Below are positions 20,759 through 31,426 of a stretch of DNA of 64,000 bases, piece after piece; position 1 is the first letter of the stretch; each line of letters begins with the position of its first letter. The notes beneath the pieces were generated by a model. That model saw only the letters and a list, made by a program, of their open reading frames with translations. It did no database searches and was not told the DNA's origin. This DNA comes from Brachyhypopomus gauderio (Eukaryota > Chordata > Actinopteri > Gymnotiformes > Hypopomidae), in assembly GCF_052324685.1 (NCBI RefSeq), contig NW_027507051.1:1-64000 (forward strand), written 5' to 3'. The position numbers and the translations under genes are program-made.

Positions 20759-21096
20759 TGTAACGCGAGGGTGCGTGCGGAATGACGAGGCTCAGACTCC
20801 AGCTCGCACACTCAAGCGTCACTTTATTTGAGTGATGGCTTCAGCGCACACAGCGCACATACAACATAAACACGCACGGGCAACACTCAGACAAAGATGA
20901 GCACAGGACACTGCGCGAACGCACATTAAATAGGTGATTAACACATACCCTCGCGATCTCGAGACAAGGCACAGGTGCGACTACGAACACACTCATAGAC
21001 AACCCACACCCATGGAACTACATACATGGACATAACGACACGCAGACAACGTAGCGGCACGCCCACAGGGAAGGGTCCGGGGCTGTCACTGTAACA
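20759..21096 (-). repeat. 3' LTR (338 bp) of the non-autonomous element
   Basis: Read on -, starts TGTTACAGTGACAGCCCC and ends CACCCTCGCGTTACA. AATAAAGTGACG lies about 65 bases before the end. It contains about 37 bases (around the GCGCAGTGTCCTGTG block) that the 5' LTR has lost. Confidence 0.9.
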
Positions 21097-21244
21097 GAAC
21101 CCCCCACCAGGGGCTCGCTACTCCCGGAGCGTCCCGCGCAGCTGGAAAGCCCCGAACCAACACCAACGGGCAGGTCCGGAGCCGCCGGGACCACGAGCCT
21201 CCGAGCGCTGTCTCCCCCGATGGTGGGAACCGCCACAAACAGCC

Positions 21245-21586
21245 CTAGTACACCCTCCCTGGGAAGACAGGGGAGAAAACATTAAACAATGGCACAGCAA
21301 CAAACACACACACGGGAACGTTAAACATAAAGGGCACAAGAGGGAACAGGGGGTTCGGGAGAAACACTGGGACAGACACAAACACAGGTACTGACAGACA
21401 CGGGGACACGTTTATCATAGACAGGAGAGCATCCAAGGGAGAAAACGCCCCCTGGCCTGCAGGCGCTGCAGTGGGCGGTACTCCCTCCGCCCTCGGCGCG
21501 GATCCCCCGCACGCGGCGGACGCCCCAGCAGCCCTCTCGGTGGGCGCGCGTCCCGTCGCCGGGGAAGCTGTTGGAAGACGCGGCAC
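21245..21586 (-). other. Second, hydrophobic frame of the non-autonomous element
   Basis: A frame downstream of the main ORF encodes a Pro/Val/Phe-rich hydrophobic stretch (VPVFVSVPVFLPNP, FMFNVPVCVFVAVPLFNVF) and ends just before the PPT. The broken copies at 5.6 kb and 32.6 kb continue from the acidic repeats into a hydrophobic tail in one frame. This may therefore be the original C-terminus, displaced by a frameshift here. No start of its own is convincing. Confidence 0.4.
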
Positions 21587-21625
21587 AGGGTACGCCTGCC
21601 ACCTCTCCGTCTCCTCCCTTCGAAC

Positions 21626-22531
21626 TCACCCTAGGGAACCCCCACCTCCTCTGGGCGGACGCTCCGCCGGCCGTGTCCCGTGTGTGGGTTCCTCCACCTC
21701 CATCTCCCGCTCAGAGTCGCCCGAACTCCAATTCATCGGCCGCTCCGGCGTGTCGGCCCGGGAGCAGTCCATCGGGCTGCCCTCGGGGTAGGGAAGAGGC
21801 ACGCCTTCTTCAGCACGCCTCTTCTCCCTCACGGTCTCTCCGGAGTAGTCTGTCAGCGTTGGGTTTACTCTCTCCGAGTATGACGTGCCCTCGGAGTGGT
21901 CGGACGGAGGAGGACTTACGTCATGTTCCTCCTCCTCGCTGTGGCAAGCAGCGGGGGTGGAACACTCCGACGCAGGAGGGCTGACGTTGTCCTCCCCTTC
22001 ACCGTAGTATAAGGTGGGGATGGAACACTCCGACGCAGGAGGGCTGATGTCGGCGGAGTACACCGACGGCGGGGGACTCACGTGCTCCCCGTAACACTCC
22101 GTGGGAGCAGAGGTTACTGACGGGGAGTAGCTGGCTCCACCGTCCATCTCTTCTCCCGAGTCCTCACTCCCGAACTCTTCCTTGGGAGTGGTCACGCCCA
22201 CCATCCCCGCATACACCACCAACGGGTCCTCCGGGGGGCGTGGCGACGACGTTCTGGGAAACCCCTGTCTGCCAGCCACCAGGGGAGAGGAGTCCCTCGT
22301 CGGGGAGCCAAATCCCAACCGCCAAGCTCGCTGGGCAGCCTGGCAGTAATGCTCCGCTTTCCACTCCTCCTTTGTCTCCCGTGCGTAACGCAGCAGGGAC
22401 GCGCATACCGGGTCCCTCTCGAGCTCCTCCTCTGTTGCGGGAGCATCGTGGCGTCGCCCAGGAGAAGAGGGGTGGTGGTGTCGGCTCGCCCTCTTCCCCT
22501 TCTTGGCACGGGACGAACGTCCTGGCTTCAT
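21626..22531 (-). CDS. Acidic-repeat protein of the non-autonomous LTR element, 301 aa
   Basis: ATG 22531 lies about 20 bases inside the 5' LTR; an upstream ATG in the LTR is in frame but outside the internal region. Residues 1-25 are basic (RSSRAKKGKRASRHHHPSS). A short block follows (DPVCASLLRYARETKEEWK), then WRLGFGSPTRDSSPL. From about residue 110 onward come acidic repeats of the form SPPPS/A-x-YS-x-PT-x-YYGE. It ends ERPPRGGGGSLG. There is no CCHC knuckle, no catalytic motif and no signal peptide. The frame is open while the relatives at 4.9, 31.8 and 51.7 kb are broken. I do not recognise the family; it sits where gag would, but nothing proves a Gag role. Confidence 0.7.
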   Translation of the reverse strand: MKPGRSSRAKKGKRASRHHHPSSPGRRHDAPATEEELERDPVCASLLRYARETKEEWKAEHYCQAAQRAWRLGFGSPTRDSSPLVAGRQGFPRTSSPRPPEDPLVVYAGMVGVTTPKEEFGSEDSGEEMDGGASYSPSVTSAPTECYGEHVSPPPSVYSADISPPASECSIPTLYYGEGEDNVSPPASECSTPAACHSEEEEHDVSPPPSDHSEGTSYSERVNPTLTDYSGETVREKRRAEEGVPLPYPEGSPMDCSRADTPERPMNWSSGDSEREMEVEEPTHGTRPAERPPRGGGGSLG

Positions 22532-22552
22532 CTCTGTTTCGGCTTGTCTTTC

Positions 22553-22853
22553 TGTAACGCGGGGGTGCGTGCGGAATGACGAGGCACAGACTCCAGCTCG
22601 CACACTCAAGCGTCACTTTATTTGAGTGATGGCTTCAGCGCACACAGTGCACATACAACATAAACACGCACGCAAACGCACATTAAATAGACAGTCAACA
22701 CATACCCTCGTGATCTCGAGACAAGGCACAGGTGAGACTACGAACACACTCACAAACAACCCACACCCACGGAACTACATACATGGACATAACGACACGC
22801 AGACAACGTAGCAGCACGCCCATAGGGAAGGGTCCGGAGCTGTCACCGTAACA
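22553..22853 (-). repeat. 5' LTR (301 bp) of the non-autonomous element
   Basis: Read on -, starts TGTTACGGTGACAGCTCC and ends CACCCCCGCGTTACA. It aligns to the 3' LTR apart from the roughly 37-bp deletion and scattered substitutions, so the insertion is not brand new. Confidence 0.9.
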
Positions 22854-22858
22854 TTACT

Positions 22859-23218
22859 CCATTACTCAATTACTCAATATTATCTTCACACAGCCTTCTT
22901 ACAGTTCTCCACCGTTGATATACTCTGCATATACTTTGGTAAATGACACTAAGTCTCAGGCTCTATATCATAACACCACATCTTGTTCGTCTGGGGTGTT
23001 TTTTTCTCATCTACCCTAGATAGGATGCACGAGAAGTGGATAAAAAAGAGGGTATCATAAACATATATAATCAATAAATACCCTCTCAATTACTAATACA
23101 TGAACTTCAATAAATGAACTACTTTTTGAAAGAACTCATCACTTCTCAATTTTTTTTTTTTTATGAGTACAATGAAAATTTAAATCTGGAAAAATGACTG
23201 GTTTTATTATCCATAACA
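22859..23218. other. Intergenic block shared by 5' flanks of C and E, continued
   Basis: CTCCACCGTTGATATACTCTG, GGTAAATGACACTAAGTCTC and ACCACATCTTGTTC match 50178-50245 and 50645-50800, which are split by the solo LTR at 50252-50639. No gene. Confidence 0.6.
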
Positions 23219-23549
23219 CTTTAACAGAAAAACTCAGGCCACACGGCAGAACTGACACGAACGGAAATGTAAACGAAGAAAATAGTAATGGAACGAGAAT
23301 AATAGCGGCGCTTTTAACTAGCTTGTTCACAGAGCAGGTCTCTCCCACGGTGCGAGGCGAGGTAGCAGGCTGAATGCGCAGCACTGGACAGTGCGACCTG
23401 TGGGAATAAATACACCACCACCTGATTATGTGACAGGTGTCAGTACTCCGGTGATCGGGAAGGTAGGAGTGATTGAGACTGAGAGGGTGCGCGCCGTCTG
23501 GTTGTGTGTATGCGGCCTCTGGTGGCGTCCAGGCTGACCTACCGTGACA
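23219..23549 (-). mobile_element. Truncated LTR, family of 50252-50639
   Basis: Read on -, it starts TGTCACGGTAGGTCAGCCTG at 23549 and follows the 50252 LTR through CTCCCACGGTGCGAGGCGAG on the + strand. It loses similarity before the LTR end. The coding-looking - strand frame here is an LTR translation. Confidence 0.7.
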
Positions 23550-23784
23550 ATTAACTACTTTTTTTTAAAGTTAAGTCATTGCTTAACCTATAATTTTTTT
23601 ATGTGTTCAAAAAAATTTAAAATCATGATCTCATAATTATGTAAATATTTACTTCAAATGTTTTGCTGCACTCCTGTTTAATGAATAAATATTAAAATCA
23701 GAAGTTGAATTAGTGCATGTTTCCCTGATTCAGGTACTTGATAGTAAACTGGCGTCATCTGGTGGAGAAATCACACTTTTTCAA

Positions 23785-24171
23785 TGTAACGTATTGACCA
23801 GGCAGAGAGGGATCCAAATGCGGAAGAACACCGCTTTTATTGAAATGAGACACTGGTACAGAAACAGGCAGGTGTAACACGAGCACTATGACTAGTAGCA
23901 ACTGCGTATTCTTGGCATGTCCAGGGTCATACCGGGGGAGCAGAAGTCAGGAGGTACAGAGGGACTAGGCAGGAGACAAGGTCGGGGACGTAAGCGAGGG
24001 TCAGAACACAGGAGAGCAGACAGGTAATAGAAAAGGCTTGGTATGCGGCATGAGTCGGCAATACTTCGTGACTAGGAAGTGGAATGTGGGCGTTTAAGTA
24101 GAGATACAGGGGGTGTGGTGATGAGCGTCAGGTGAGGCTGGTTAGGTGGAGATCAGGTGGCATTCCTTACA
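23785..24171 (-). mobile_element. Solo LTR, 387 bp, TSD TTCAA, in the copy C promoter
   Basis: On the + strand it begins TGTAACGTATTGACC and ends GGCATTCCTTACA, flanked by TTCAA at 23780-23784 and 24172-24176. The paralogous site upstream of E is uninterrupted (CACACTTTTTCAAGTCC, about 52875). It ends 219 bases before the copy C ATG. Confidence 0.93.
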
Positions 24172-24176
24172 TTCAA

Positions 24177-24390
24177 CTCCTTTATTTCTTTACAAAAGCT
24201 CTTAACTCTGGTATTTACTTCTTTCTGCCTTATTTCTGAAAGGAGTCTAAACTTCCTCAGCTGGATAAAGGACTACAGTGACTGATTCTCTCCTGTGCTA
24301 CTGTGTTTATTACAGAAGATCTAAAAGTGAAAGTGAAGTTTGTACAGAAGGAGACATTACAGAGAAACAGCACAGCAGCTGTTAGAGGAA
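24177..24390 (+). promoter_or_regulatory. Residual upstream region and 5' UTR of copy C
   Basis: The GTATTTACTTCTTTCTGCC to ATG segment is conserved with B and E. About 110 bases before it, including the TATA-like TTATAAATA of B and E, are missing next to the solo LTR. Transcription of C may therefore use a different start, possibly within the LTR. Confidence 0.5.
24323..24338 (+). promoter_or_regulatory. ISRE / PRDM1-like motif, copy C
   Basis: AAAAGTGAAAGTGAAG, identical in sequence and position to copies B and E. Confidence 0.6.
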
Positions 24391-24795
24391 ATGGCTGCTA
24401 CAAACCCTCTGTCAGAAGAAGAGTTTTCATGTCCTGTGTGCTGTGACATCTTCAGGGATCCTGTTATACTGTCATGTACCCACAGTGTGTGTAAAACCTG
24501 TCTGCAGCAGTTCTGGGAAACCAAGGGATCTCGAGAATGTCCAGTTTGTAGAAGAAGATCCTTTAATTCCAACCCTCCTCTTAATCGTGCACTAAAGAAC
24601 CTGTGTGAGTCTTTTCTAGAGAGCAGGAGTGAGAGATCTTCATCTGGGTCTGAGGTGCTCTGCAGTCTGCACAATGAGAAACTCAAAGTCTTCTGTCTGG
24701 AGGACCAACAGCCTGTGTGTGTGGTGTGTCAGATTTCAAAGGCACATAAAACTCACGACTGCTGTCCAATAGATGAAGCTGTTTGTGACTTTAAG
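24391..24795 (+). CDS. trim35-like: Exon 1 of copy C: RING and B-box 2
   Basis: 405 bp, donor AAG|GTATGA. All RING and B-box ligands are present (CTHSVCKTC in place of CSHSVCKTC is a neutral change). ATG context is GAAATGG. Confidence 0.93.
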
Positions 24796-25618
24796 GTATG
24801 AAACATACTATATATATTTAACTGTAATATCTGTTTTCTTCCATGGTTTAGATTATTTTGAAATGAATGTTAAAAAGGCTAGATTAAACCTGTCAGGGGA
24901 TGGGATATGAAATTAAATCAAACCTTCACAGTTATTATATTCAAAGTTTATTTATTGAAAAATTAAAATATAAATAACATTTTTAGACACTGTAAATATA
25001 TAGTTTACTATTTTACAGTAAACGAAACTTGGTCAAAGAGTAAACGTGGCATTCTTTTCATTCTTGACATTATTTTGTAATCTTTGTAATCTCCAGTACA
25101 GATACAGACACTGAGATAAAATTCTGTAAGACTCCTTTGCCATTTTTACAGAACAAACTCAAGACCTCCCTGGAGTCTCTACAGCAGCATCTGAAGGTCT
25201 TAGAGGAAGATAAACAAGCCTGTGAGAAAACAGCAGCACACATTAAGGTGAAAGGTCACTCTGAGTTCTGAATGATGCTGTGATCACTGTCCACGTACAC
25301 CATAATGAAACACACACATTTGGACAGTTTATATTTCCTCATCATCTCCCATTCCAGTATCAGGCCCAGCACACAGAGAGGCAGATAAAGGAGGAGTTTG
25401 AGAAGATCCACCAGTTTCTAAGAGATGAAGAAGCAGCAAGAATAGCTGCACTGAAGGAGGAAGAGGAGCAGAAGAGTCTCATGATGAGGAGGAAGATTGA
25501 GGAGATGAGTGGAGAAATAGCATCTCTTTCAGATCAAATCAGAAACACAGAGAAGGAGATGGAAGCTGAGAACATCCTGTTCTTACTAGTAAGAATCACT
25601 CAGTCTGTATCTCTCTCG

Positions 25619-25652
<34 letters not shown>

Positions 25653-25721
25653 TAGACATACGCTCAAAACATGTGAAATACACCAATGTAGAAGAAAAAG
25701 AATCACTCACTAGCCATCTAC

Positions 25722-25753
<32 letters not shown>

Positions 25754-28700
25754 AATGCACAAGTAAAATGTTTTGACATTTATTTTTGTACGCGCGTGTG
25801 TGTGTGATGTTATCATCATATAAGGAAGATGCATGTTTGACCCTCATGTAAACAAAATGACTAAAATTTAATTTTATTTTCTGTGTTTGTCCCTCTGTTT
25901 CCTTCTCAGAACGTGTCGTCCACATTGAAACAGTAAGTGATTATTTCTGTTTGATATATTGTGTTACACATTGTGTTTGTGAAATTATTCTGATACATTC
26001 AGATCTTCAGTATGTGGTCTCTGTTATTTCAGAAACAAGATATATGAAGATGGTTTAAGAAAATAATTTAAGAAAATGTTCTTAAAATGATTTTAAAAAA
26101 TAAAAATACATTGATACTGATTATGTGCAAAAAGTGGTTAGATACACTGATATGTTTAATGAAAGATAATAAAACAGCTTTATACATTTCCAGTGAAATA
26201 TTTTTCACATGTTAATTTAAATGTTAAATAATTTGAATACAACATATAATAATATATTATTCCAGAGTTCATCACACACCAAAACAACATGAGAAGGTGT
26301 CAGGAGCTCTGATCAATGTAGCAAAACATCTTTCCAACCTGAAGTTCAGAGTCTGGGAGAGAATGCAGAAGATTCTCCAGTACTGTGAGTTTTGATGTTC
26401 TTTGATTAATTAGAGTAATTCTGTTCTCCTCACAATTAGAACTCTATAGAGAGAGAAACATTAACATTGTGTGTTTGGTAAATGAACTATTCCAGTATTA
26501 AAGGCTGTATTAGTATAAACAGTGAGGGGGACGACCAGTTGACTGCTGGTCTGAGGAGAGACAGTCAGTCCATGAGGAGATCTACACCACCCACTCTCCA
26601 CCTCTACACACCACCCACTCTCCACCTCTACACCACCCACTCTCCCCTCTACACACCACCCACTCTCCACCTCTACACACCACCCACTCTCCACCTCTAC
26701 ACCACCCACTCTCCACCTCTACACACCACCCACTCTCCACCTCTACACACCACCCACTCTCCCCTCTACACACCACCCACTCTCCCCTCTACACACCACC
26801 CACTCTCCACCTCTACACACCACCCACTCTCCCCCTCTACACACCACCCACTCTCCCCCTCTACACACCACCCACTCTCCCCTCTACACACCACCCACTC
26901 TCCCCCTCTACACCACCCACTCTCCACCTCTACACACCACCCACTCTCCCCTCTACACACCACCCACTCTCCCCTCTACACACCACCCACTCTCCCCTCT
27001 ACACACCACCCACTCTCCACCTCTACACACCACCCACTCTCCCCTCTACACACCACCCACTCTCCCCCTCTACACACCACCCACTCTCCCCCTCTACACC
27101 ACCCACTCTCCACCTCTACACATCACCCACTCTCCCCTCTACACACCACCCACTCTCCACCTCTACACACCACCCACTCTCCCCCTCTACACACCACCCA
27201 CTCTCCCCCTCTACACCACCCACTCTCCACCTCTACACACCACCCACTCTCCCCTCTACACACCACCCACTCTCCCCTCTACACACCACCCACTCTCCCC
27301 TCTACACACCACCCACTCTCCCCCTCTACACACCACCCACTCTCCCCTCTACACACCACCCACTCTCCACCTCTACACACCACCCACTCTCCACCTCTAC
27401 ACACCACCCACTCTCCACCTCTACACCACCCACTCTCCCCTCTACACACCACCCACTCTCCACCTCTACACACCACCCACTCTCCACCTCTACACCACCC
27501 ACTCTCCACCTCTACACACCACCCACTCTCTCCACCTCTACACACCACCCACTCTCTCCACCTCTACACACCACCCACTCTCCACCTCTACACACCACCC
27601 ACTCTCCACCTCTACACCACCCACTCTCCACCTCTACACACCACCCACTCTCTCCACCTCTACACACCACCCACTCTCCACCTCTACACACCACCCACTC
27701 TCCACCTCTACACCACCCACTCTCCACCTCTACACACCACCCACTCTCCACCTCTACACACCACCCACTCTCCCCTCTACACACCACCCACTCTCCACCT
27801 CTACACACCACCCACTCTCCACCTCTACACACCACCCACTCTCCACCTCTACACACCACCCACTCTCCCCTCTACACACCACCCACTCTCCCCTCTACAC
27901 ACCACCCACTCTCCACCTCTACACACCACCCACTCTCCCCCTCTACACACCACCCACTCTCCCCCTCTACACACCACCCACTCTCCCCTCTACACACCAC
28001 CCACTCTCCCCCTCTACACCACCCACTCTCCACCTCTACACACCACCCACTCTCCCCTCTACACACCACCCACTCTCCCCTCTACACACCACCCACTCTC
28101 CCCTCTACACACCACCCACTCTCCACCTCTACACACCACCCACTCTCCCCTCTACACACCACCCACTCTCCCCCTCTACACACCACCCACTCTCCCCCTC
28201 TACACCACCCACTCTCCACCTCTACACATCACCCACTCTCCCCTCTACACACCACCCACTCTCCACCTCTACACACCACCCACTCTCCCCCTCTACACAC
28301 CACCCACTCTCCCCCTCTACACCACCCACTCTCCACCTCTACACACCACCCACTCTCCCCTCTACACACCACCCACTCTCCCCTCTACACACCACCCACT
28401 CTCCCCTCTACACACCACCCACTCTCCCCCTCTACACACCACCCACTCTCCCCTCTACACACCACCCACTCTCCACCTCTACACACCACCCACTCTCCAC
28501 CTCTACACACCACCCACTCTCCCCTCTACACACCACCCACTCTCCCTGGGACATCCCCACCTCCACCTGCTCCTCCATCCTGTAAATAATGAAGATACTA
28601 GGGGTCTATAGGAAGTCTTTGTCTTTGTATCTGTCCCTGCCACCATCTTTGTTTCTGTCTTTCGGGCGTCAGCGGCAGTTTTGGGCATGCACAGTTCATG

Positions 28701-31041
28701 TGCAGTGTGGACGTGGAGCGGTGAGGGTCTGCTCTGAGTGTGAGACTGCACTGAGTGTTGTGGGCGGGGCTCACGGCAGCACCCGCCCCAGAGGACAGCA
28801 ACTGAAGAGTGTGTGTGTTCAGAGTCTCCAAAAGTCTCCAATAACACCACAAAAAGTTGCTAGATTTGTCGCTAGTCGCTTTTTACTACAAAAAGTCTCT
28901 ACAGAGTCTGAAAAGTCGCTAAATATAGCGACAAAGTCTACACACCACCCACTCTCCCCTCTACACACCACCCACTCTCCACCTCTACACACCACCCACT
29001 CTCCACCTCTACACACCACCCACTCTCCACCTCTACACACCACCCACTCTCCCCTCTACACACCACCCACTCTCCCCTCTACACACCACCCACTCTCCAC
29101 CTCTACACACCACCCACTCTCCCCCTCTACACACCACCCACTCTCCCCCTCTACACACCACCCACTCTCCACCTCTACACACCACCCACTCTCCCCTCTA
29201 CACACCACCCACTCTCCCCCTCTACACCACCCACTCTCCACCTCTACACACCACCCACTCTCCCCTCTACACACCACCCACTCTCCCCTCTACACACCAC
29301 CCACTCTCCACCTCTACACACCACCCACTCTCCACCTCTACACACCACCCACTCTCCACCTCTACACACCACCCACTCTCCACCTCTACACACCACCCAC
29401 TCTCCCTGGGACATCCCCACCTCCACCTGCTCCTCCATCCTGTAAATAATGAAGATACTAGGGGTCTATAGGAAGTCTTTGTCTTTGTATCTGTCCCTGC
29501 CACCATCTTTGTTTCTGTCTTTCGGGCGTCAGCGGCAGTTTTGGGCATGCACAGTTCATTTGCAGTGTGGACGTGGAGCGGTGAGGGTCTGCTCTGAGTG
29601 TGAGACTGCACTGAGTGTTGTGGGCGGGGCTCACGGCAGCACCCGCCCCAGAGGACAGCAACTGAAGAGCGTGTGTGTTCAGAGTCTCCAAAAGTCTCCA
29701 ATAACACCACAAAAAGTTGCTAGATTTGTCGCTAGTCGCTTTTTACTACAAAAAGTCTCTACAGAGTCTGAAAAGTCGCTAAATATAGCGACAAAGTCGC
29801 TAAGTTGGCAACACTGTTCTCAACTACTCGCTTCTCCCCCTAAACCAACATGAGCTTCACGCCCCGTCGCCACTTAGCTCTTAAAGAGACAGTGACCTAA
29901 TTTCTTCACATAAACAAATGGTCCTGTAGACATTTATATTTACATAATCAGTACCAGTATCACCTCTGGCATCTTAATACTATATTAAACAGCAATATAT
30001 ACACATATGCACCTCTTCATAAAAAAGTAAATTAACTAAATACATTTACATACAATGCAAAGAATGTCCTTATGTTTTGTCTCCTACACCACTGGTGTTA
30101 GTCACTCTGGGAGTAGCGCCCTTTAGTAGGGGAACTAACGGTATCTACCCACTAATGAGGACACACACACACTTCAGTACACAGACACTAATACACACAT
30201 GCAGTGTGACACTCAGTGTAACAGTAACACTGCACTAGTTAAGTGTCACATGTGATACTCAAATAATGAATCCAAGATATGTAGAAATATATTAATGAAT
30301 AAAACAGACACAATTTCAAGCATCAAGACAACAAGCACACAAGTACTGCAGGGGTGTGTGGTGAACACACATCACCATCACTTCCCTCTTATCAACCTAC
30401 TGCAGCATTTCACTCAGAGTAAAGGGTCTGCAGTCTGTAGATGTGACCTCATCACATAAACACATGAAGAACATGATGATTCATTCTGTTCTCTCTCCTC
30501 AGACCCTGTTACTCTGGACCCCAACACTGCACATCCAGAACTCCACCTGTCTGATGATCTCACTACTGTAGAACAGAGACCACAGAACTCACTGCTTCCT
30601 GATAATCCAGAGAGATTTGATGTGTGGGAGTGTGTCCTGGGCTCTGAGGGCTTTAACTCAGGGACACACTGCTGGGATGTTGATGTTGGAGACAGTGATG
30701 ACTGGGAACTGGGTGTAATTAGAGAGTCTGAATGGAGAAAGGGAGAGAGGGTCTGGGATTCAGTGTGGAGTCTGGAGAACATAAAGGGCACTTACTGGAC
30801 ACGCTGCCCAGGACACACAGATCACTTCCTCACACCTACAGAGAAACTGCAGAGGGTCAGAGTTCAGCTGGACTGGGACAGGGGGAAAGTGACATTCACT
30901 GATCTTCTAACCAGTTCACACCTGCACACTATAACACACACTTTTACTCACACTGTTTTCCCATTATTCTATAATTACAGTTCCTCTCCTATGAGGATCT
31001 TACCAGCAAAGATATCAGTAACTGTGGAACAGCAAAGTTAA
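24391..31041 (+). CDS. trim35-like: TRIM35-like E3 ubiquitin ligase, copy C (complete, six coding exons)
   Basis: Coding exons 24391-24795, 25152-25247, 25358-25588, 25910-25932, 26266-26384 and 30503-31041; all introns GT-AG; 470 codons plus stop, no break. Domain order and zinc ligands are as in copy B. Coiled-coil exon 3 is identical in length and nearly identical in sequence (one visible change, QKSLMM for QKSHMM, and ILFLL for IPFLL). Intron 5 is 4.1 kb, swollen by two blocks of minisatellite and a duplicated 390-bp insert. The promoter is altered by a solo LTR. As for B, the expected role is RING-dependent ubiquitin transfer to a B30.2-bound target; the target is unknown. Confidence 0.93.
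26583..28546. repeat. Intron-5 minisatellite of copy C, block 1, about 2.0 kb
   Basis: Roughly 85 units of the 22-24 bp repeat. Higher-order duplication is visible: the unit pattern at 26860-27120 recurs at 27920-28230. It ends at TCTCCCTGGGACATCC. The + strand has a 700-codon chance frame and the - strand several [12 protein letters not shown] frames. Confidence 0.95.
28547..28937 (+). repeat. 390-bp non-satellite insert, copy 1 of an 860-bp direct duplication
   Basis: Starts GGGACATCCCCACCTCC and is nearly identical to 29407-29797. It contains CCATCCTGTAAATAATGAAG and a tail of AAGTCGCT/AGCGACAAAGTC repeats, the end of a hAT-type MITE. It is cut where satellite block 2 begins. Confidence 0.85.
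28938..29406. repeat. Intron-5 minisatellite of copy C, block 2
   Basis: Same unit as block 1, about 20 units, lying between the two copies of the 390-bp insert. Confidence 0.95.
29407..29816 (+). repeat. 390-bp insert, copy 2, ending in a hAT-type MITE terminus
   Basis: Identical to copy 1 apart from a few bases. Here the MITE end is complete: AAAGTCGCTAAGTTGGCAAC then ACTG, the inverse of CAGTGTTGCCAACTTAGCG ends known for hAT-derived fish repeats. Confidence 0.75.
29817..30502 (+). other. Intron-5 remainder of copy C
   Basis: 29817-30088 is AT-rich sequence not found in the other copies. From CCACTGGTGTTAGTCACTC (about 30090) it is colinear with the ends of intron 5 in A, B and E. Acceptor at 30502. 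Confidence 0.6.
30503..31041 (+). CDS. trim35-like: Exon 6 of copy C: PRY-SPRY
   Basis: 539 bp, intact. Variable positions against B: VWECVL for EYVCVL after [15 protein letters not shown] in the loop, GHTDHFLTP for [15 protein letters not shown] and LDWDRG are conserved. TAA at 31039-31041. Confidence 0.93.
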
Positions 31042-31426
31042 TGTTGCCTTGAATTAATCTGCATACATGTAATAATGAACATTATATTTATAAATATATA
31101 TTTTGACTATATCTTAGAAAATTCAATACATGTTTTTCCTCAAAATATTAGAATCATGACTTTGATTATTAACTATTGACTTAGAAAGTATAATTTTTTA
31201 ATTTCTCTTTGTCATTACATTTTTATAACCTGAATCATCAGAAAGATTGAGTCCACTGAATGTGAATGTATTACATGTGAGAAATATGGATCTGATGTCC
31301 TGACTGGAATCTCTTACCATAATGATGCCATAATAAATAATATTCAGCAGTCCAAATGTATAAGGGTGATGATCATTCTGCTGTATTGTTCCTGATTAAG
31401 TGTTTGATCTGTGTTTTCCTGATCTC
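31042..31426 (+). other. A-type 3' flank after copy C
   Basis: Nearly identical to 4135-4517; no gene. Confidence 0.6.

Larger units (their letters stand above)
20759..22853 (-). mobile_element. Complete non-autonomous LTR retroelement, 2095 bp, TSD TTACT
   Basis: Two same-orientation LTRs, 20759-21096 (338 bp) and 22553-22853 (301 bp), with TG...CA ends. The element is flanked by TTACT at 20754-20758 and 22854-22858. An empty site survives at about 50130 (CATTATTACTCCA). Read on the - strand, the 5' LTR is followed by GAAAGACAAGCCGAAACAG and ATG 22531. A purine-rich CTGGTGGGGGGTTC precedes the 3' LTR. No typical TGG-type tRNA primer site is seen. It encodes no protease, RT, RNase H or integrase, so it must be mobilised in trans, possibly by gypsy elements such as 40759-44013. 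Confidence 0.9.

Noticed and set aside
27279..27859. [14 protein letters not shown] - strand cysteine-rich frames in the minisatellites
   Set aside because: Translation of a short-period repeat with no stop codon in its unit; no start context, splice or conserved domain.
26482..28611. A 709-codon + strand open frame of [18 protein letters not shown] repeats
   Set aside because: It begins inside intron 5, consists entirely of the 22-24 bp minisatellite, and similar frames occur on the - strand and in every array. The preceding exon 5 frame stops soon after its donor, so it is not a read-through.
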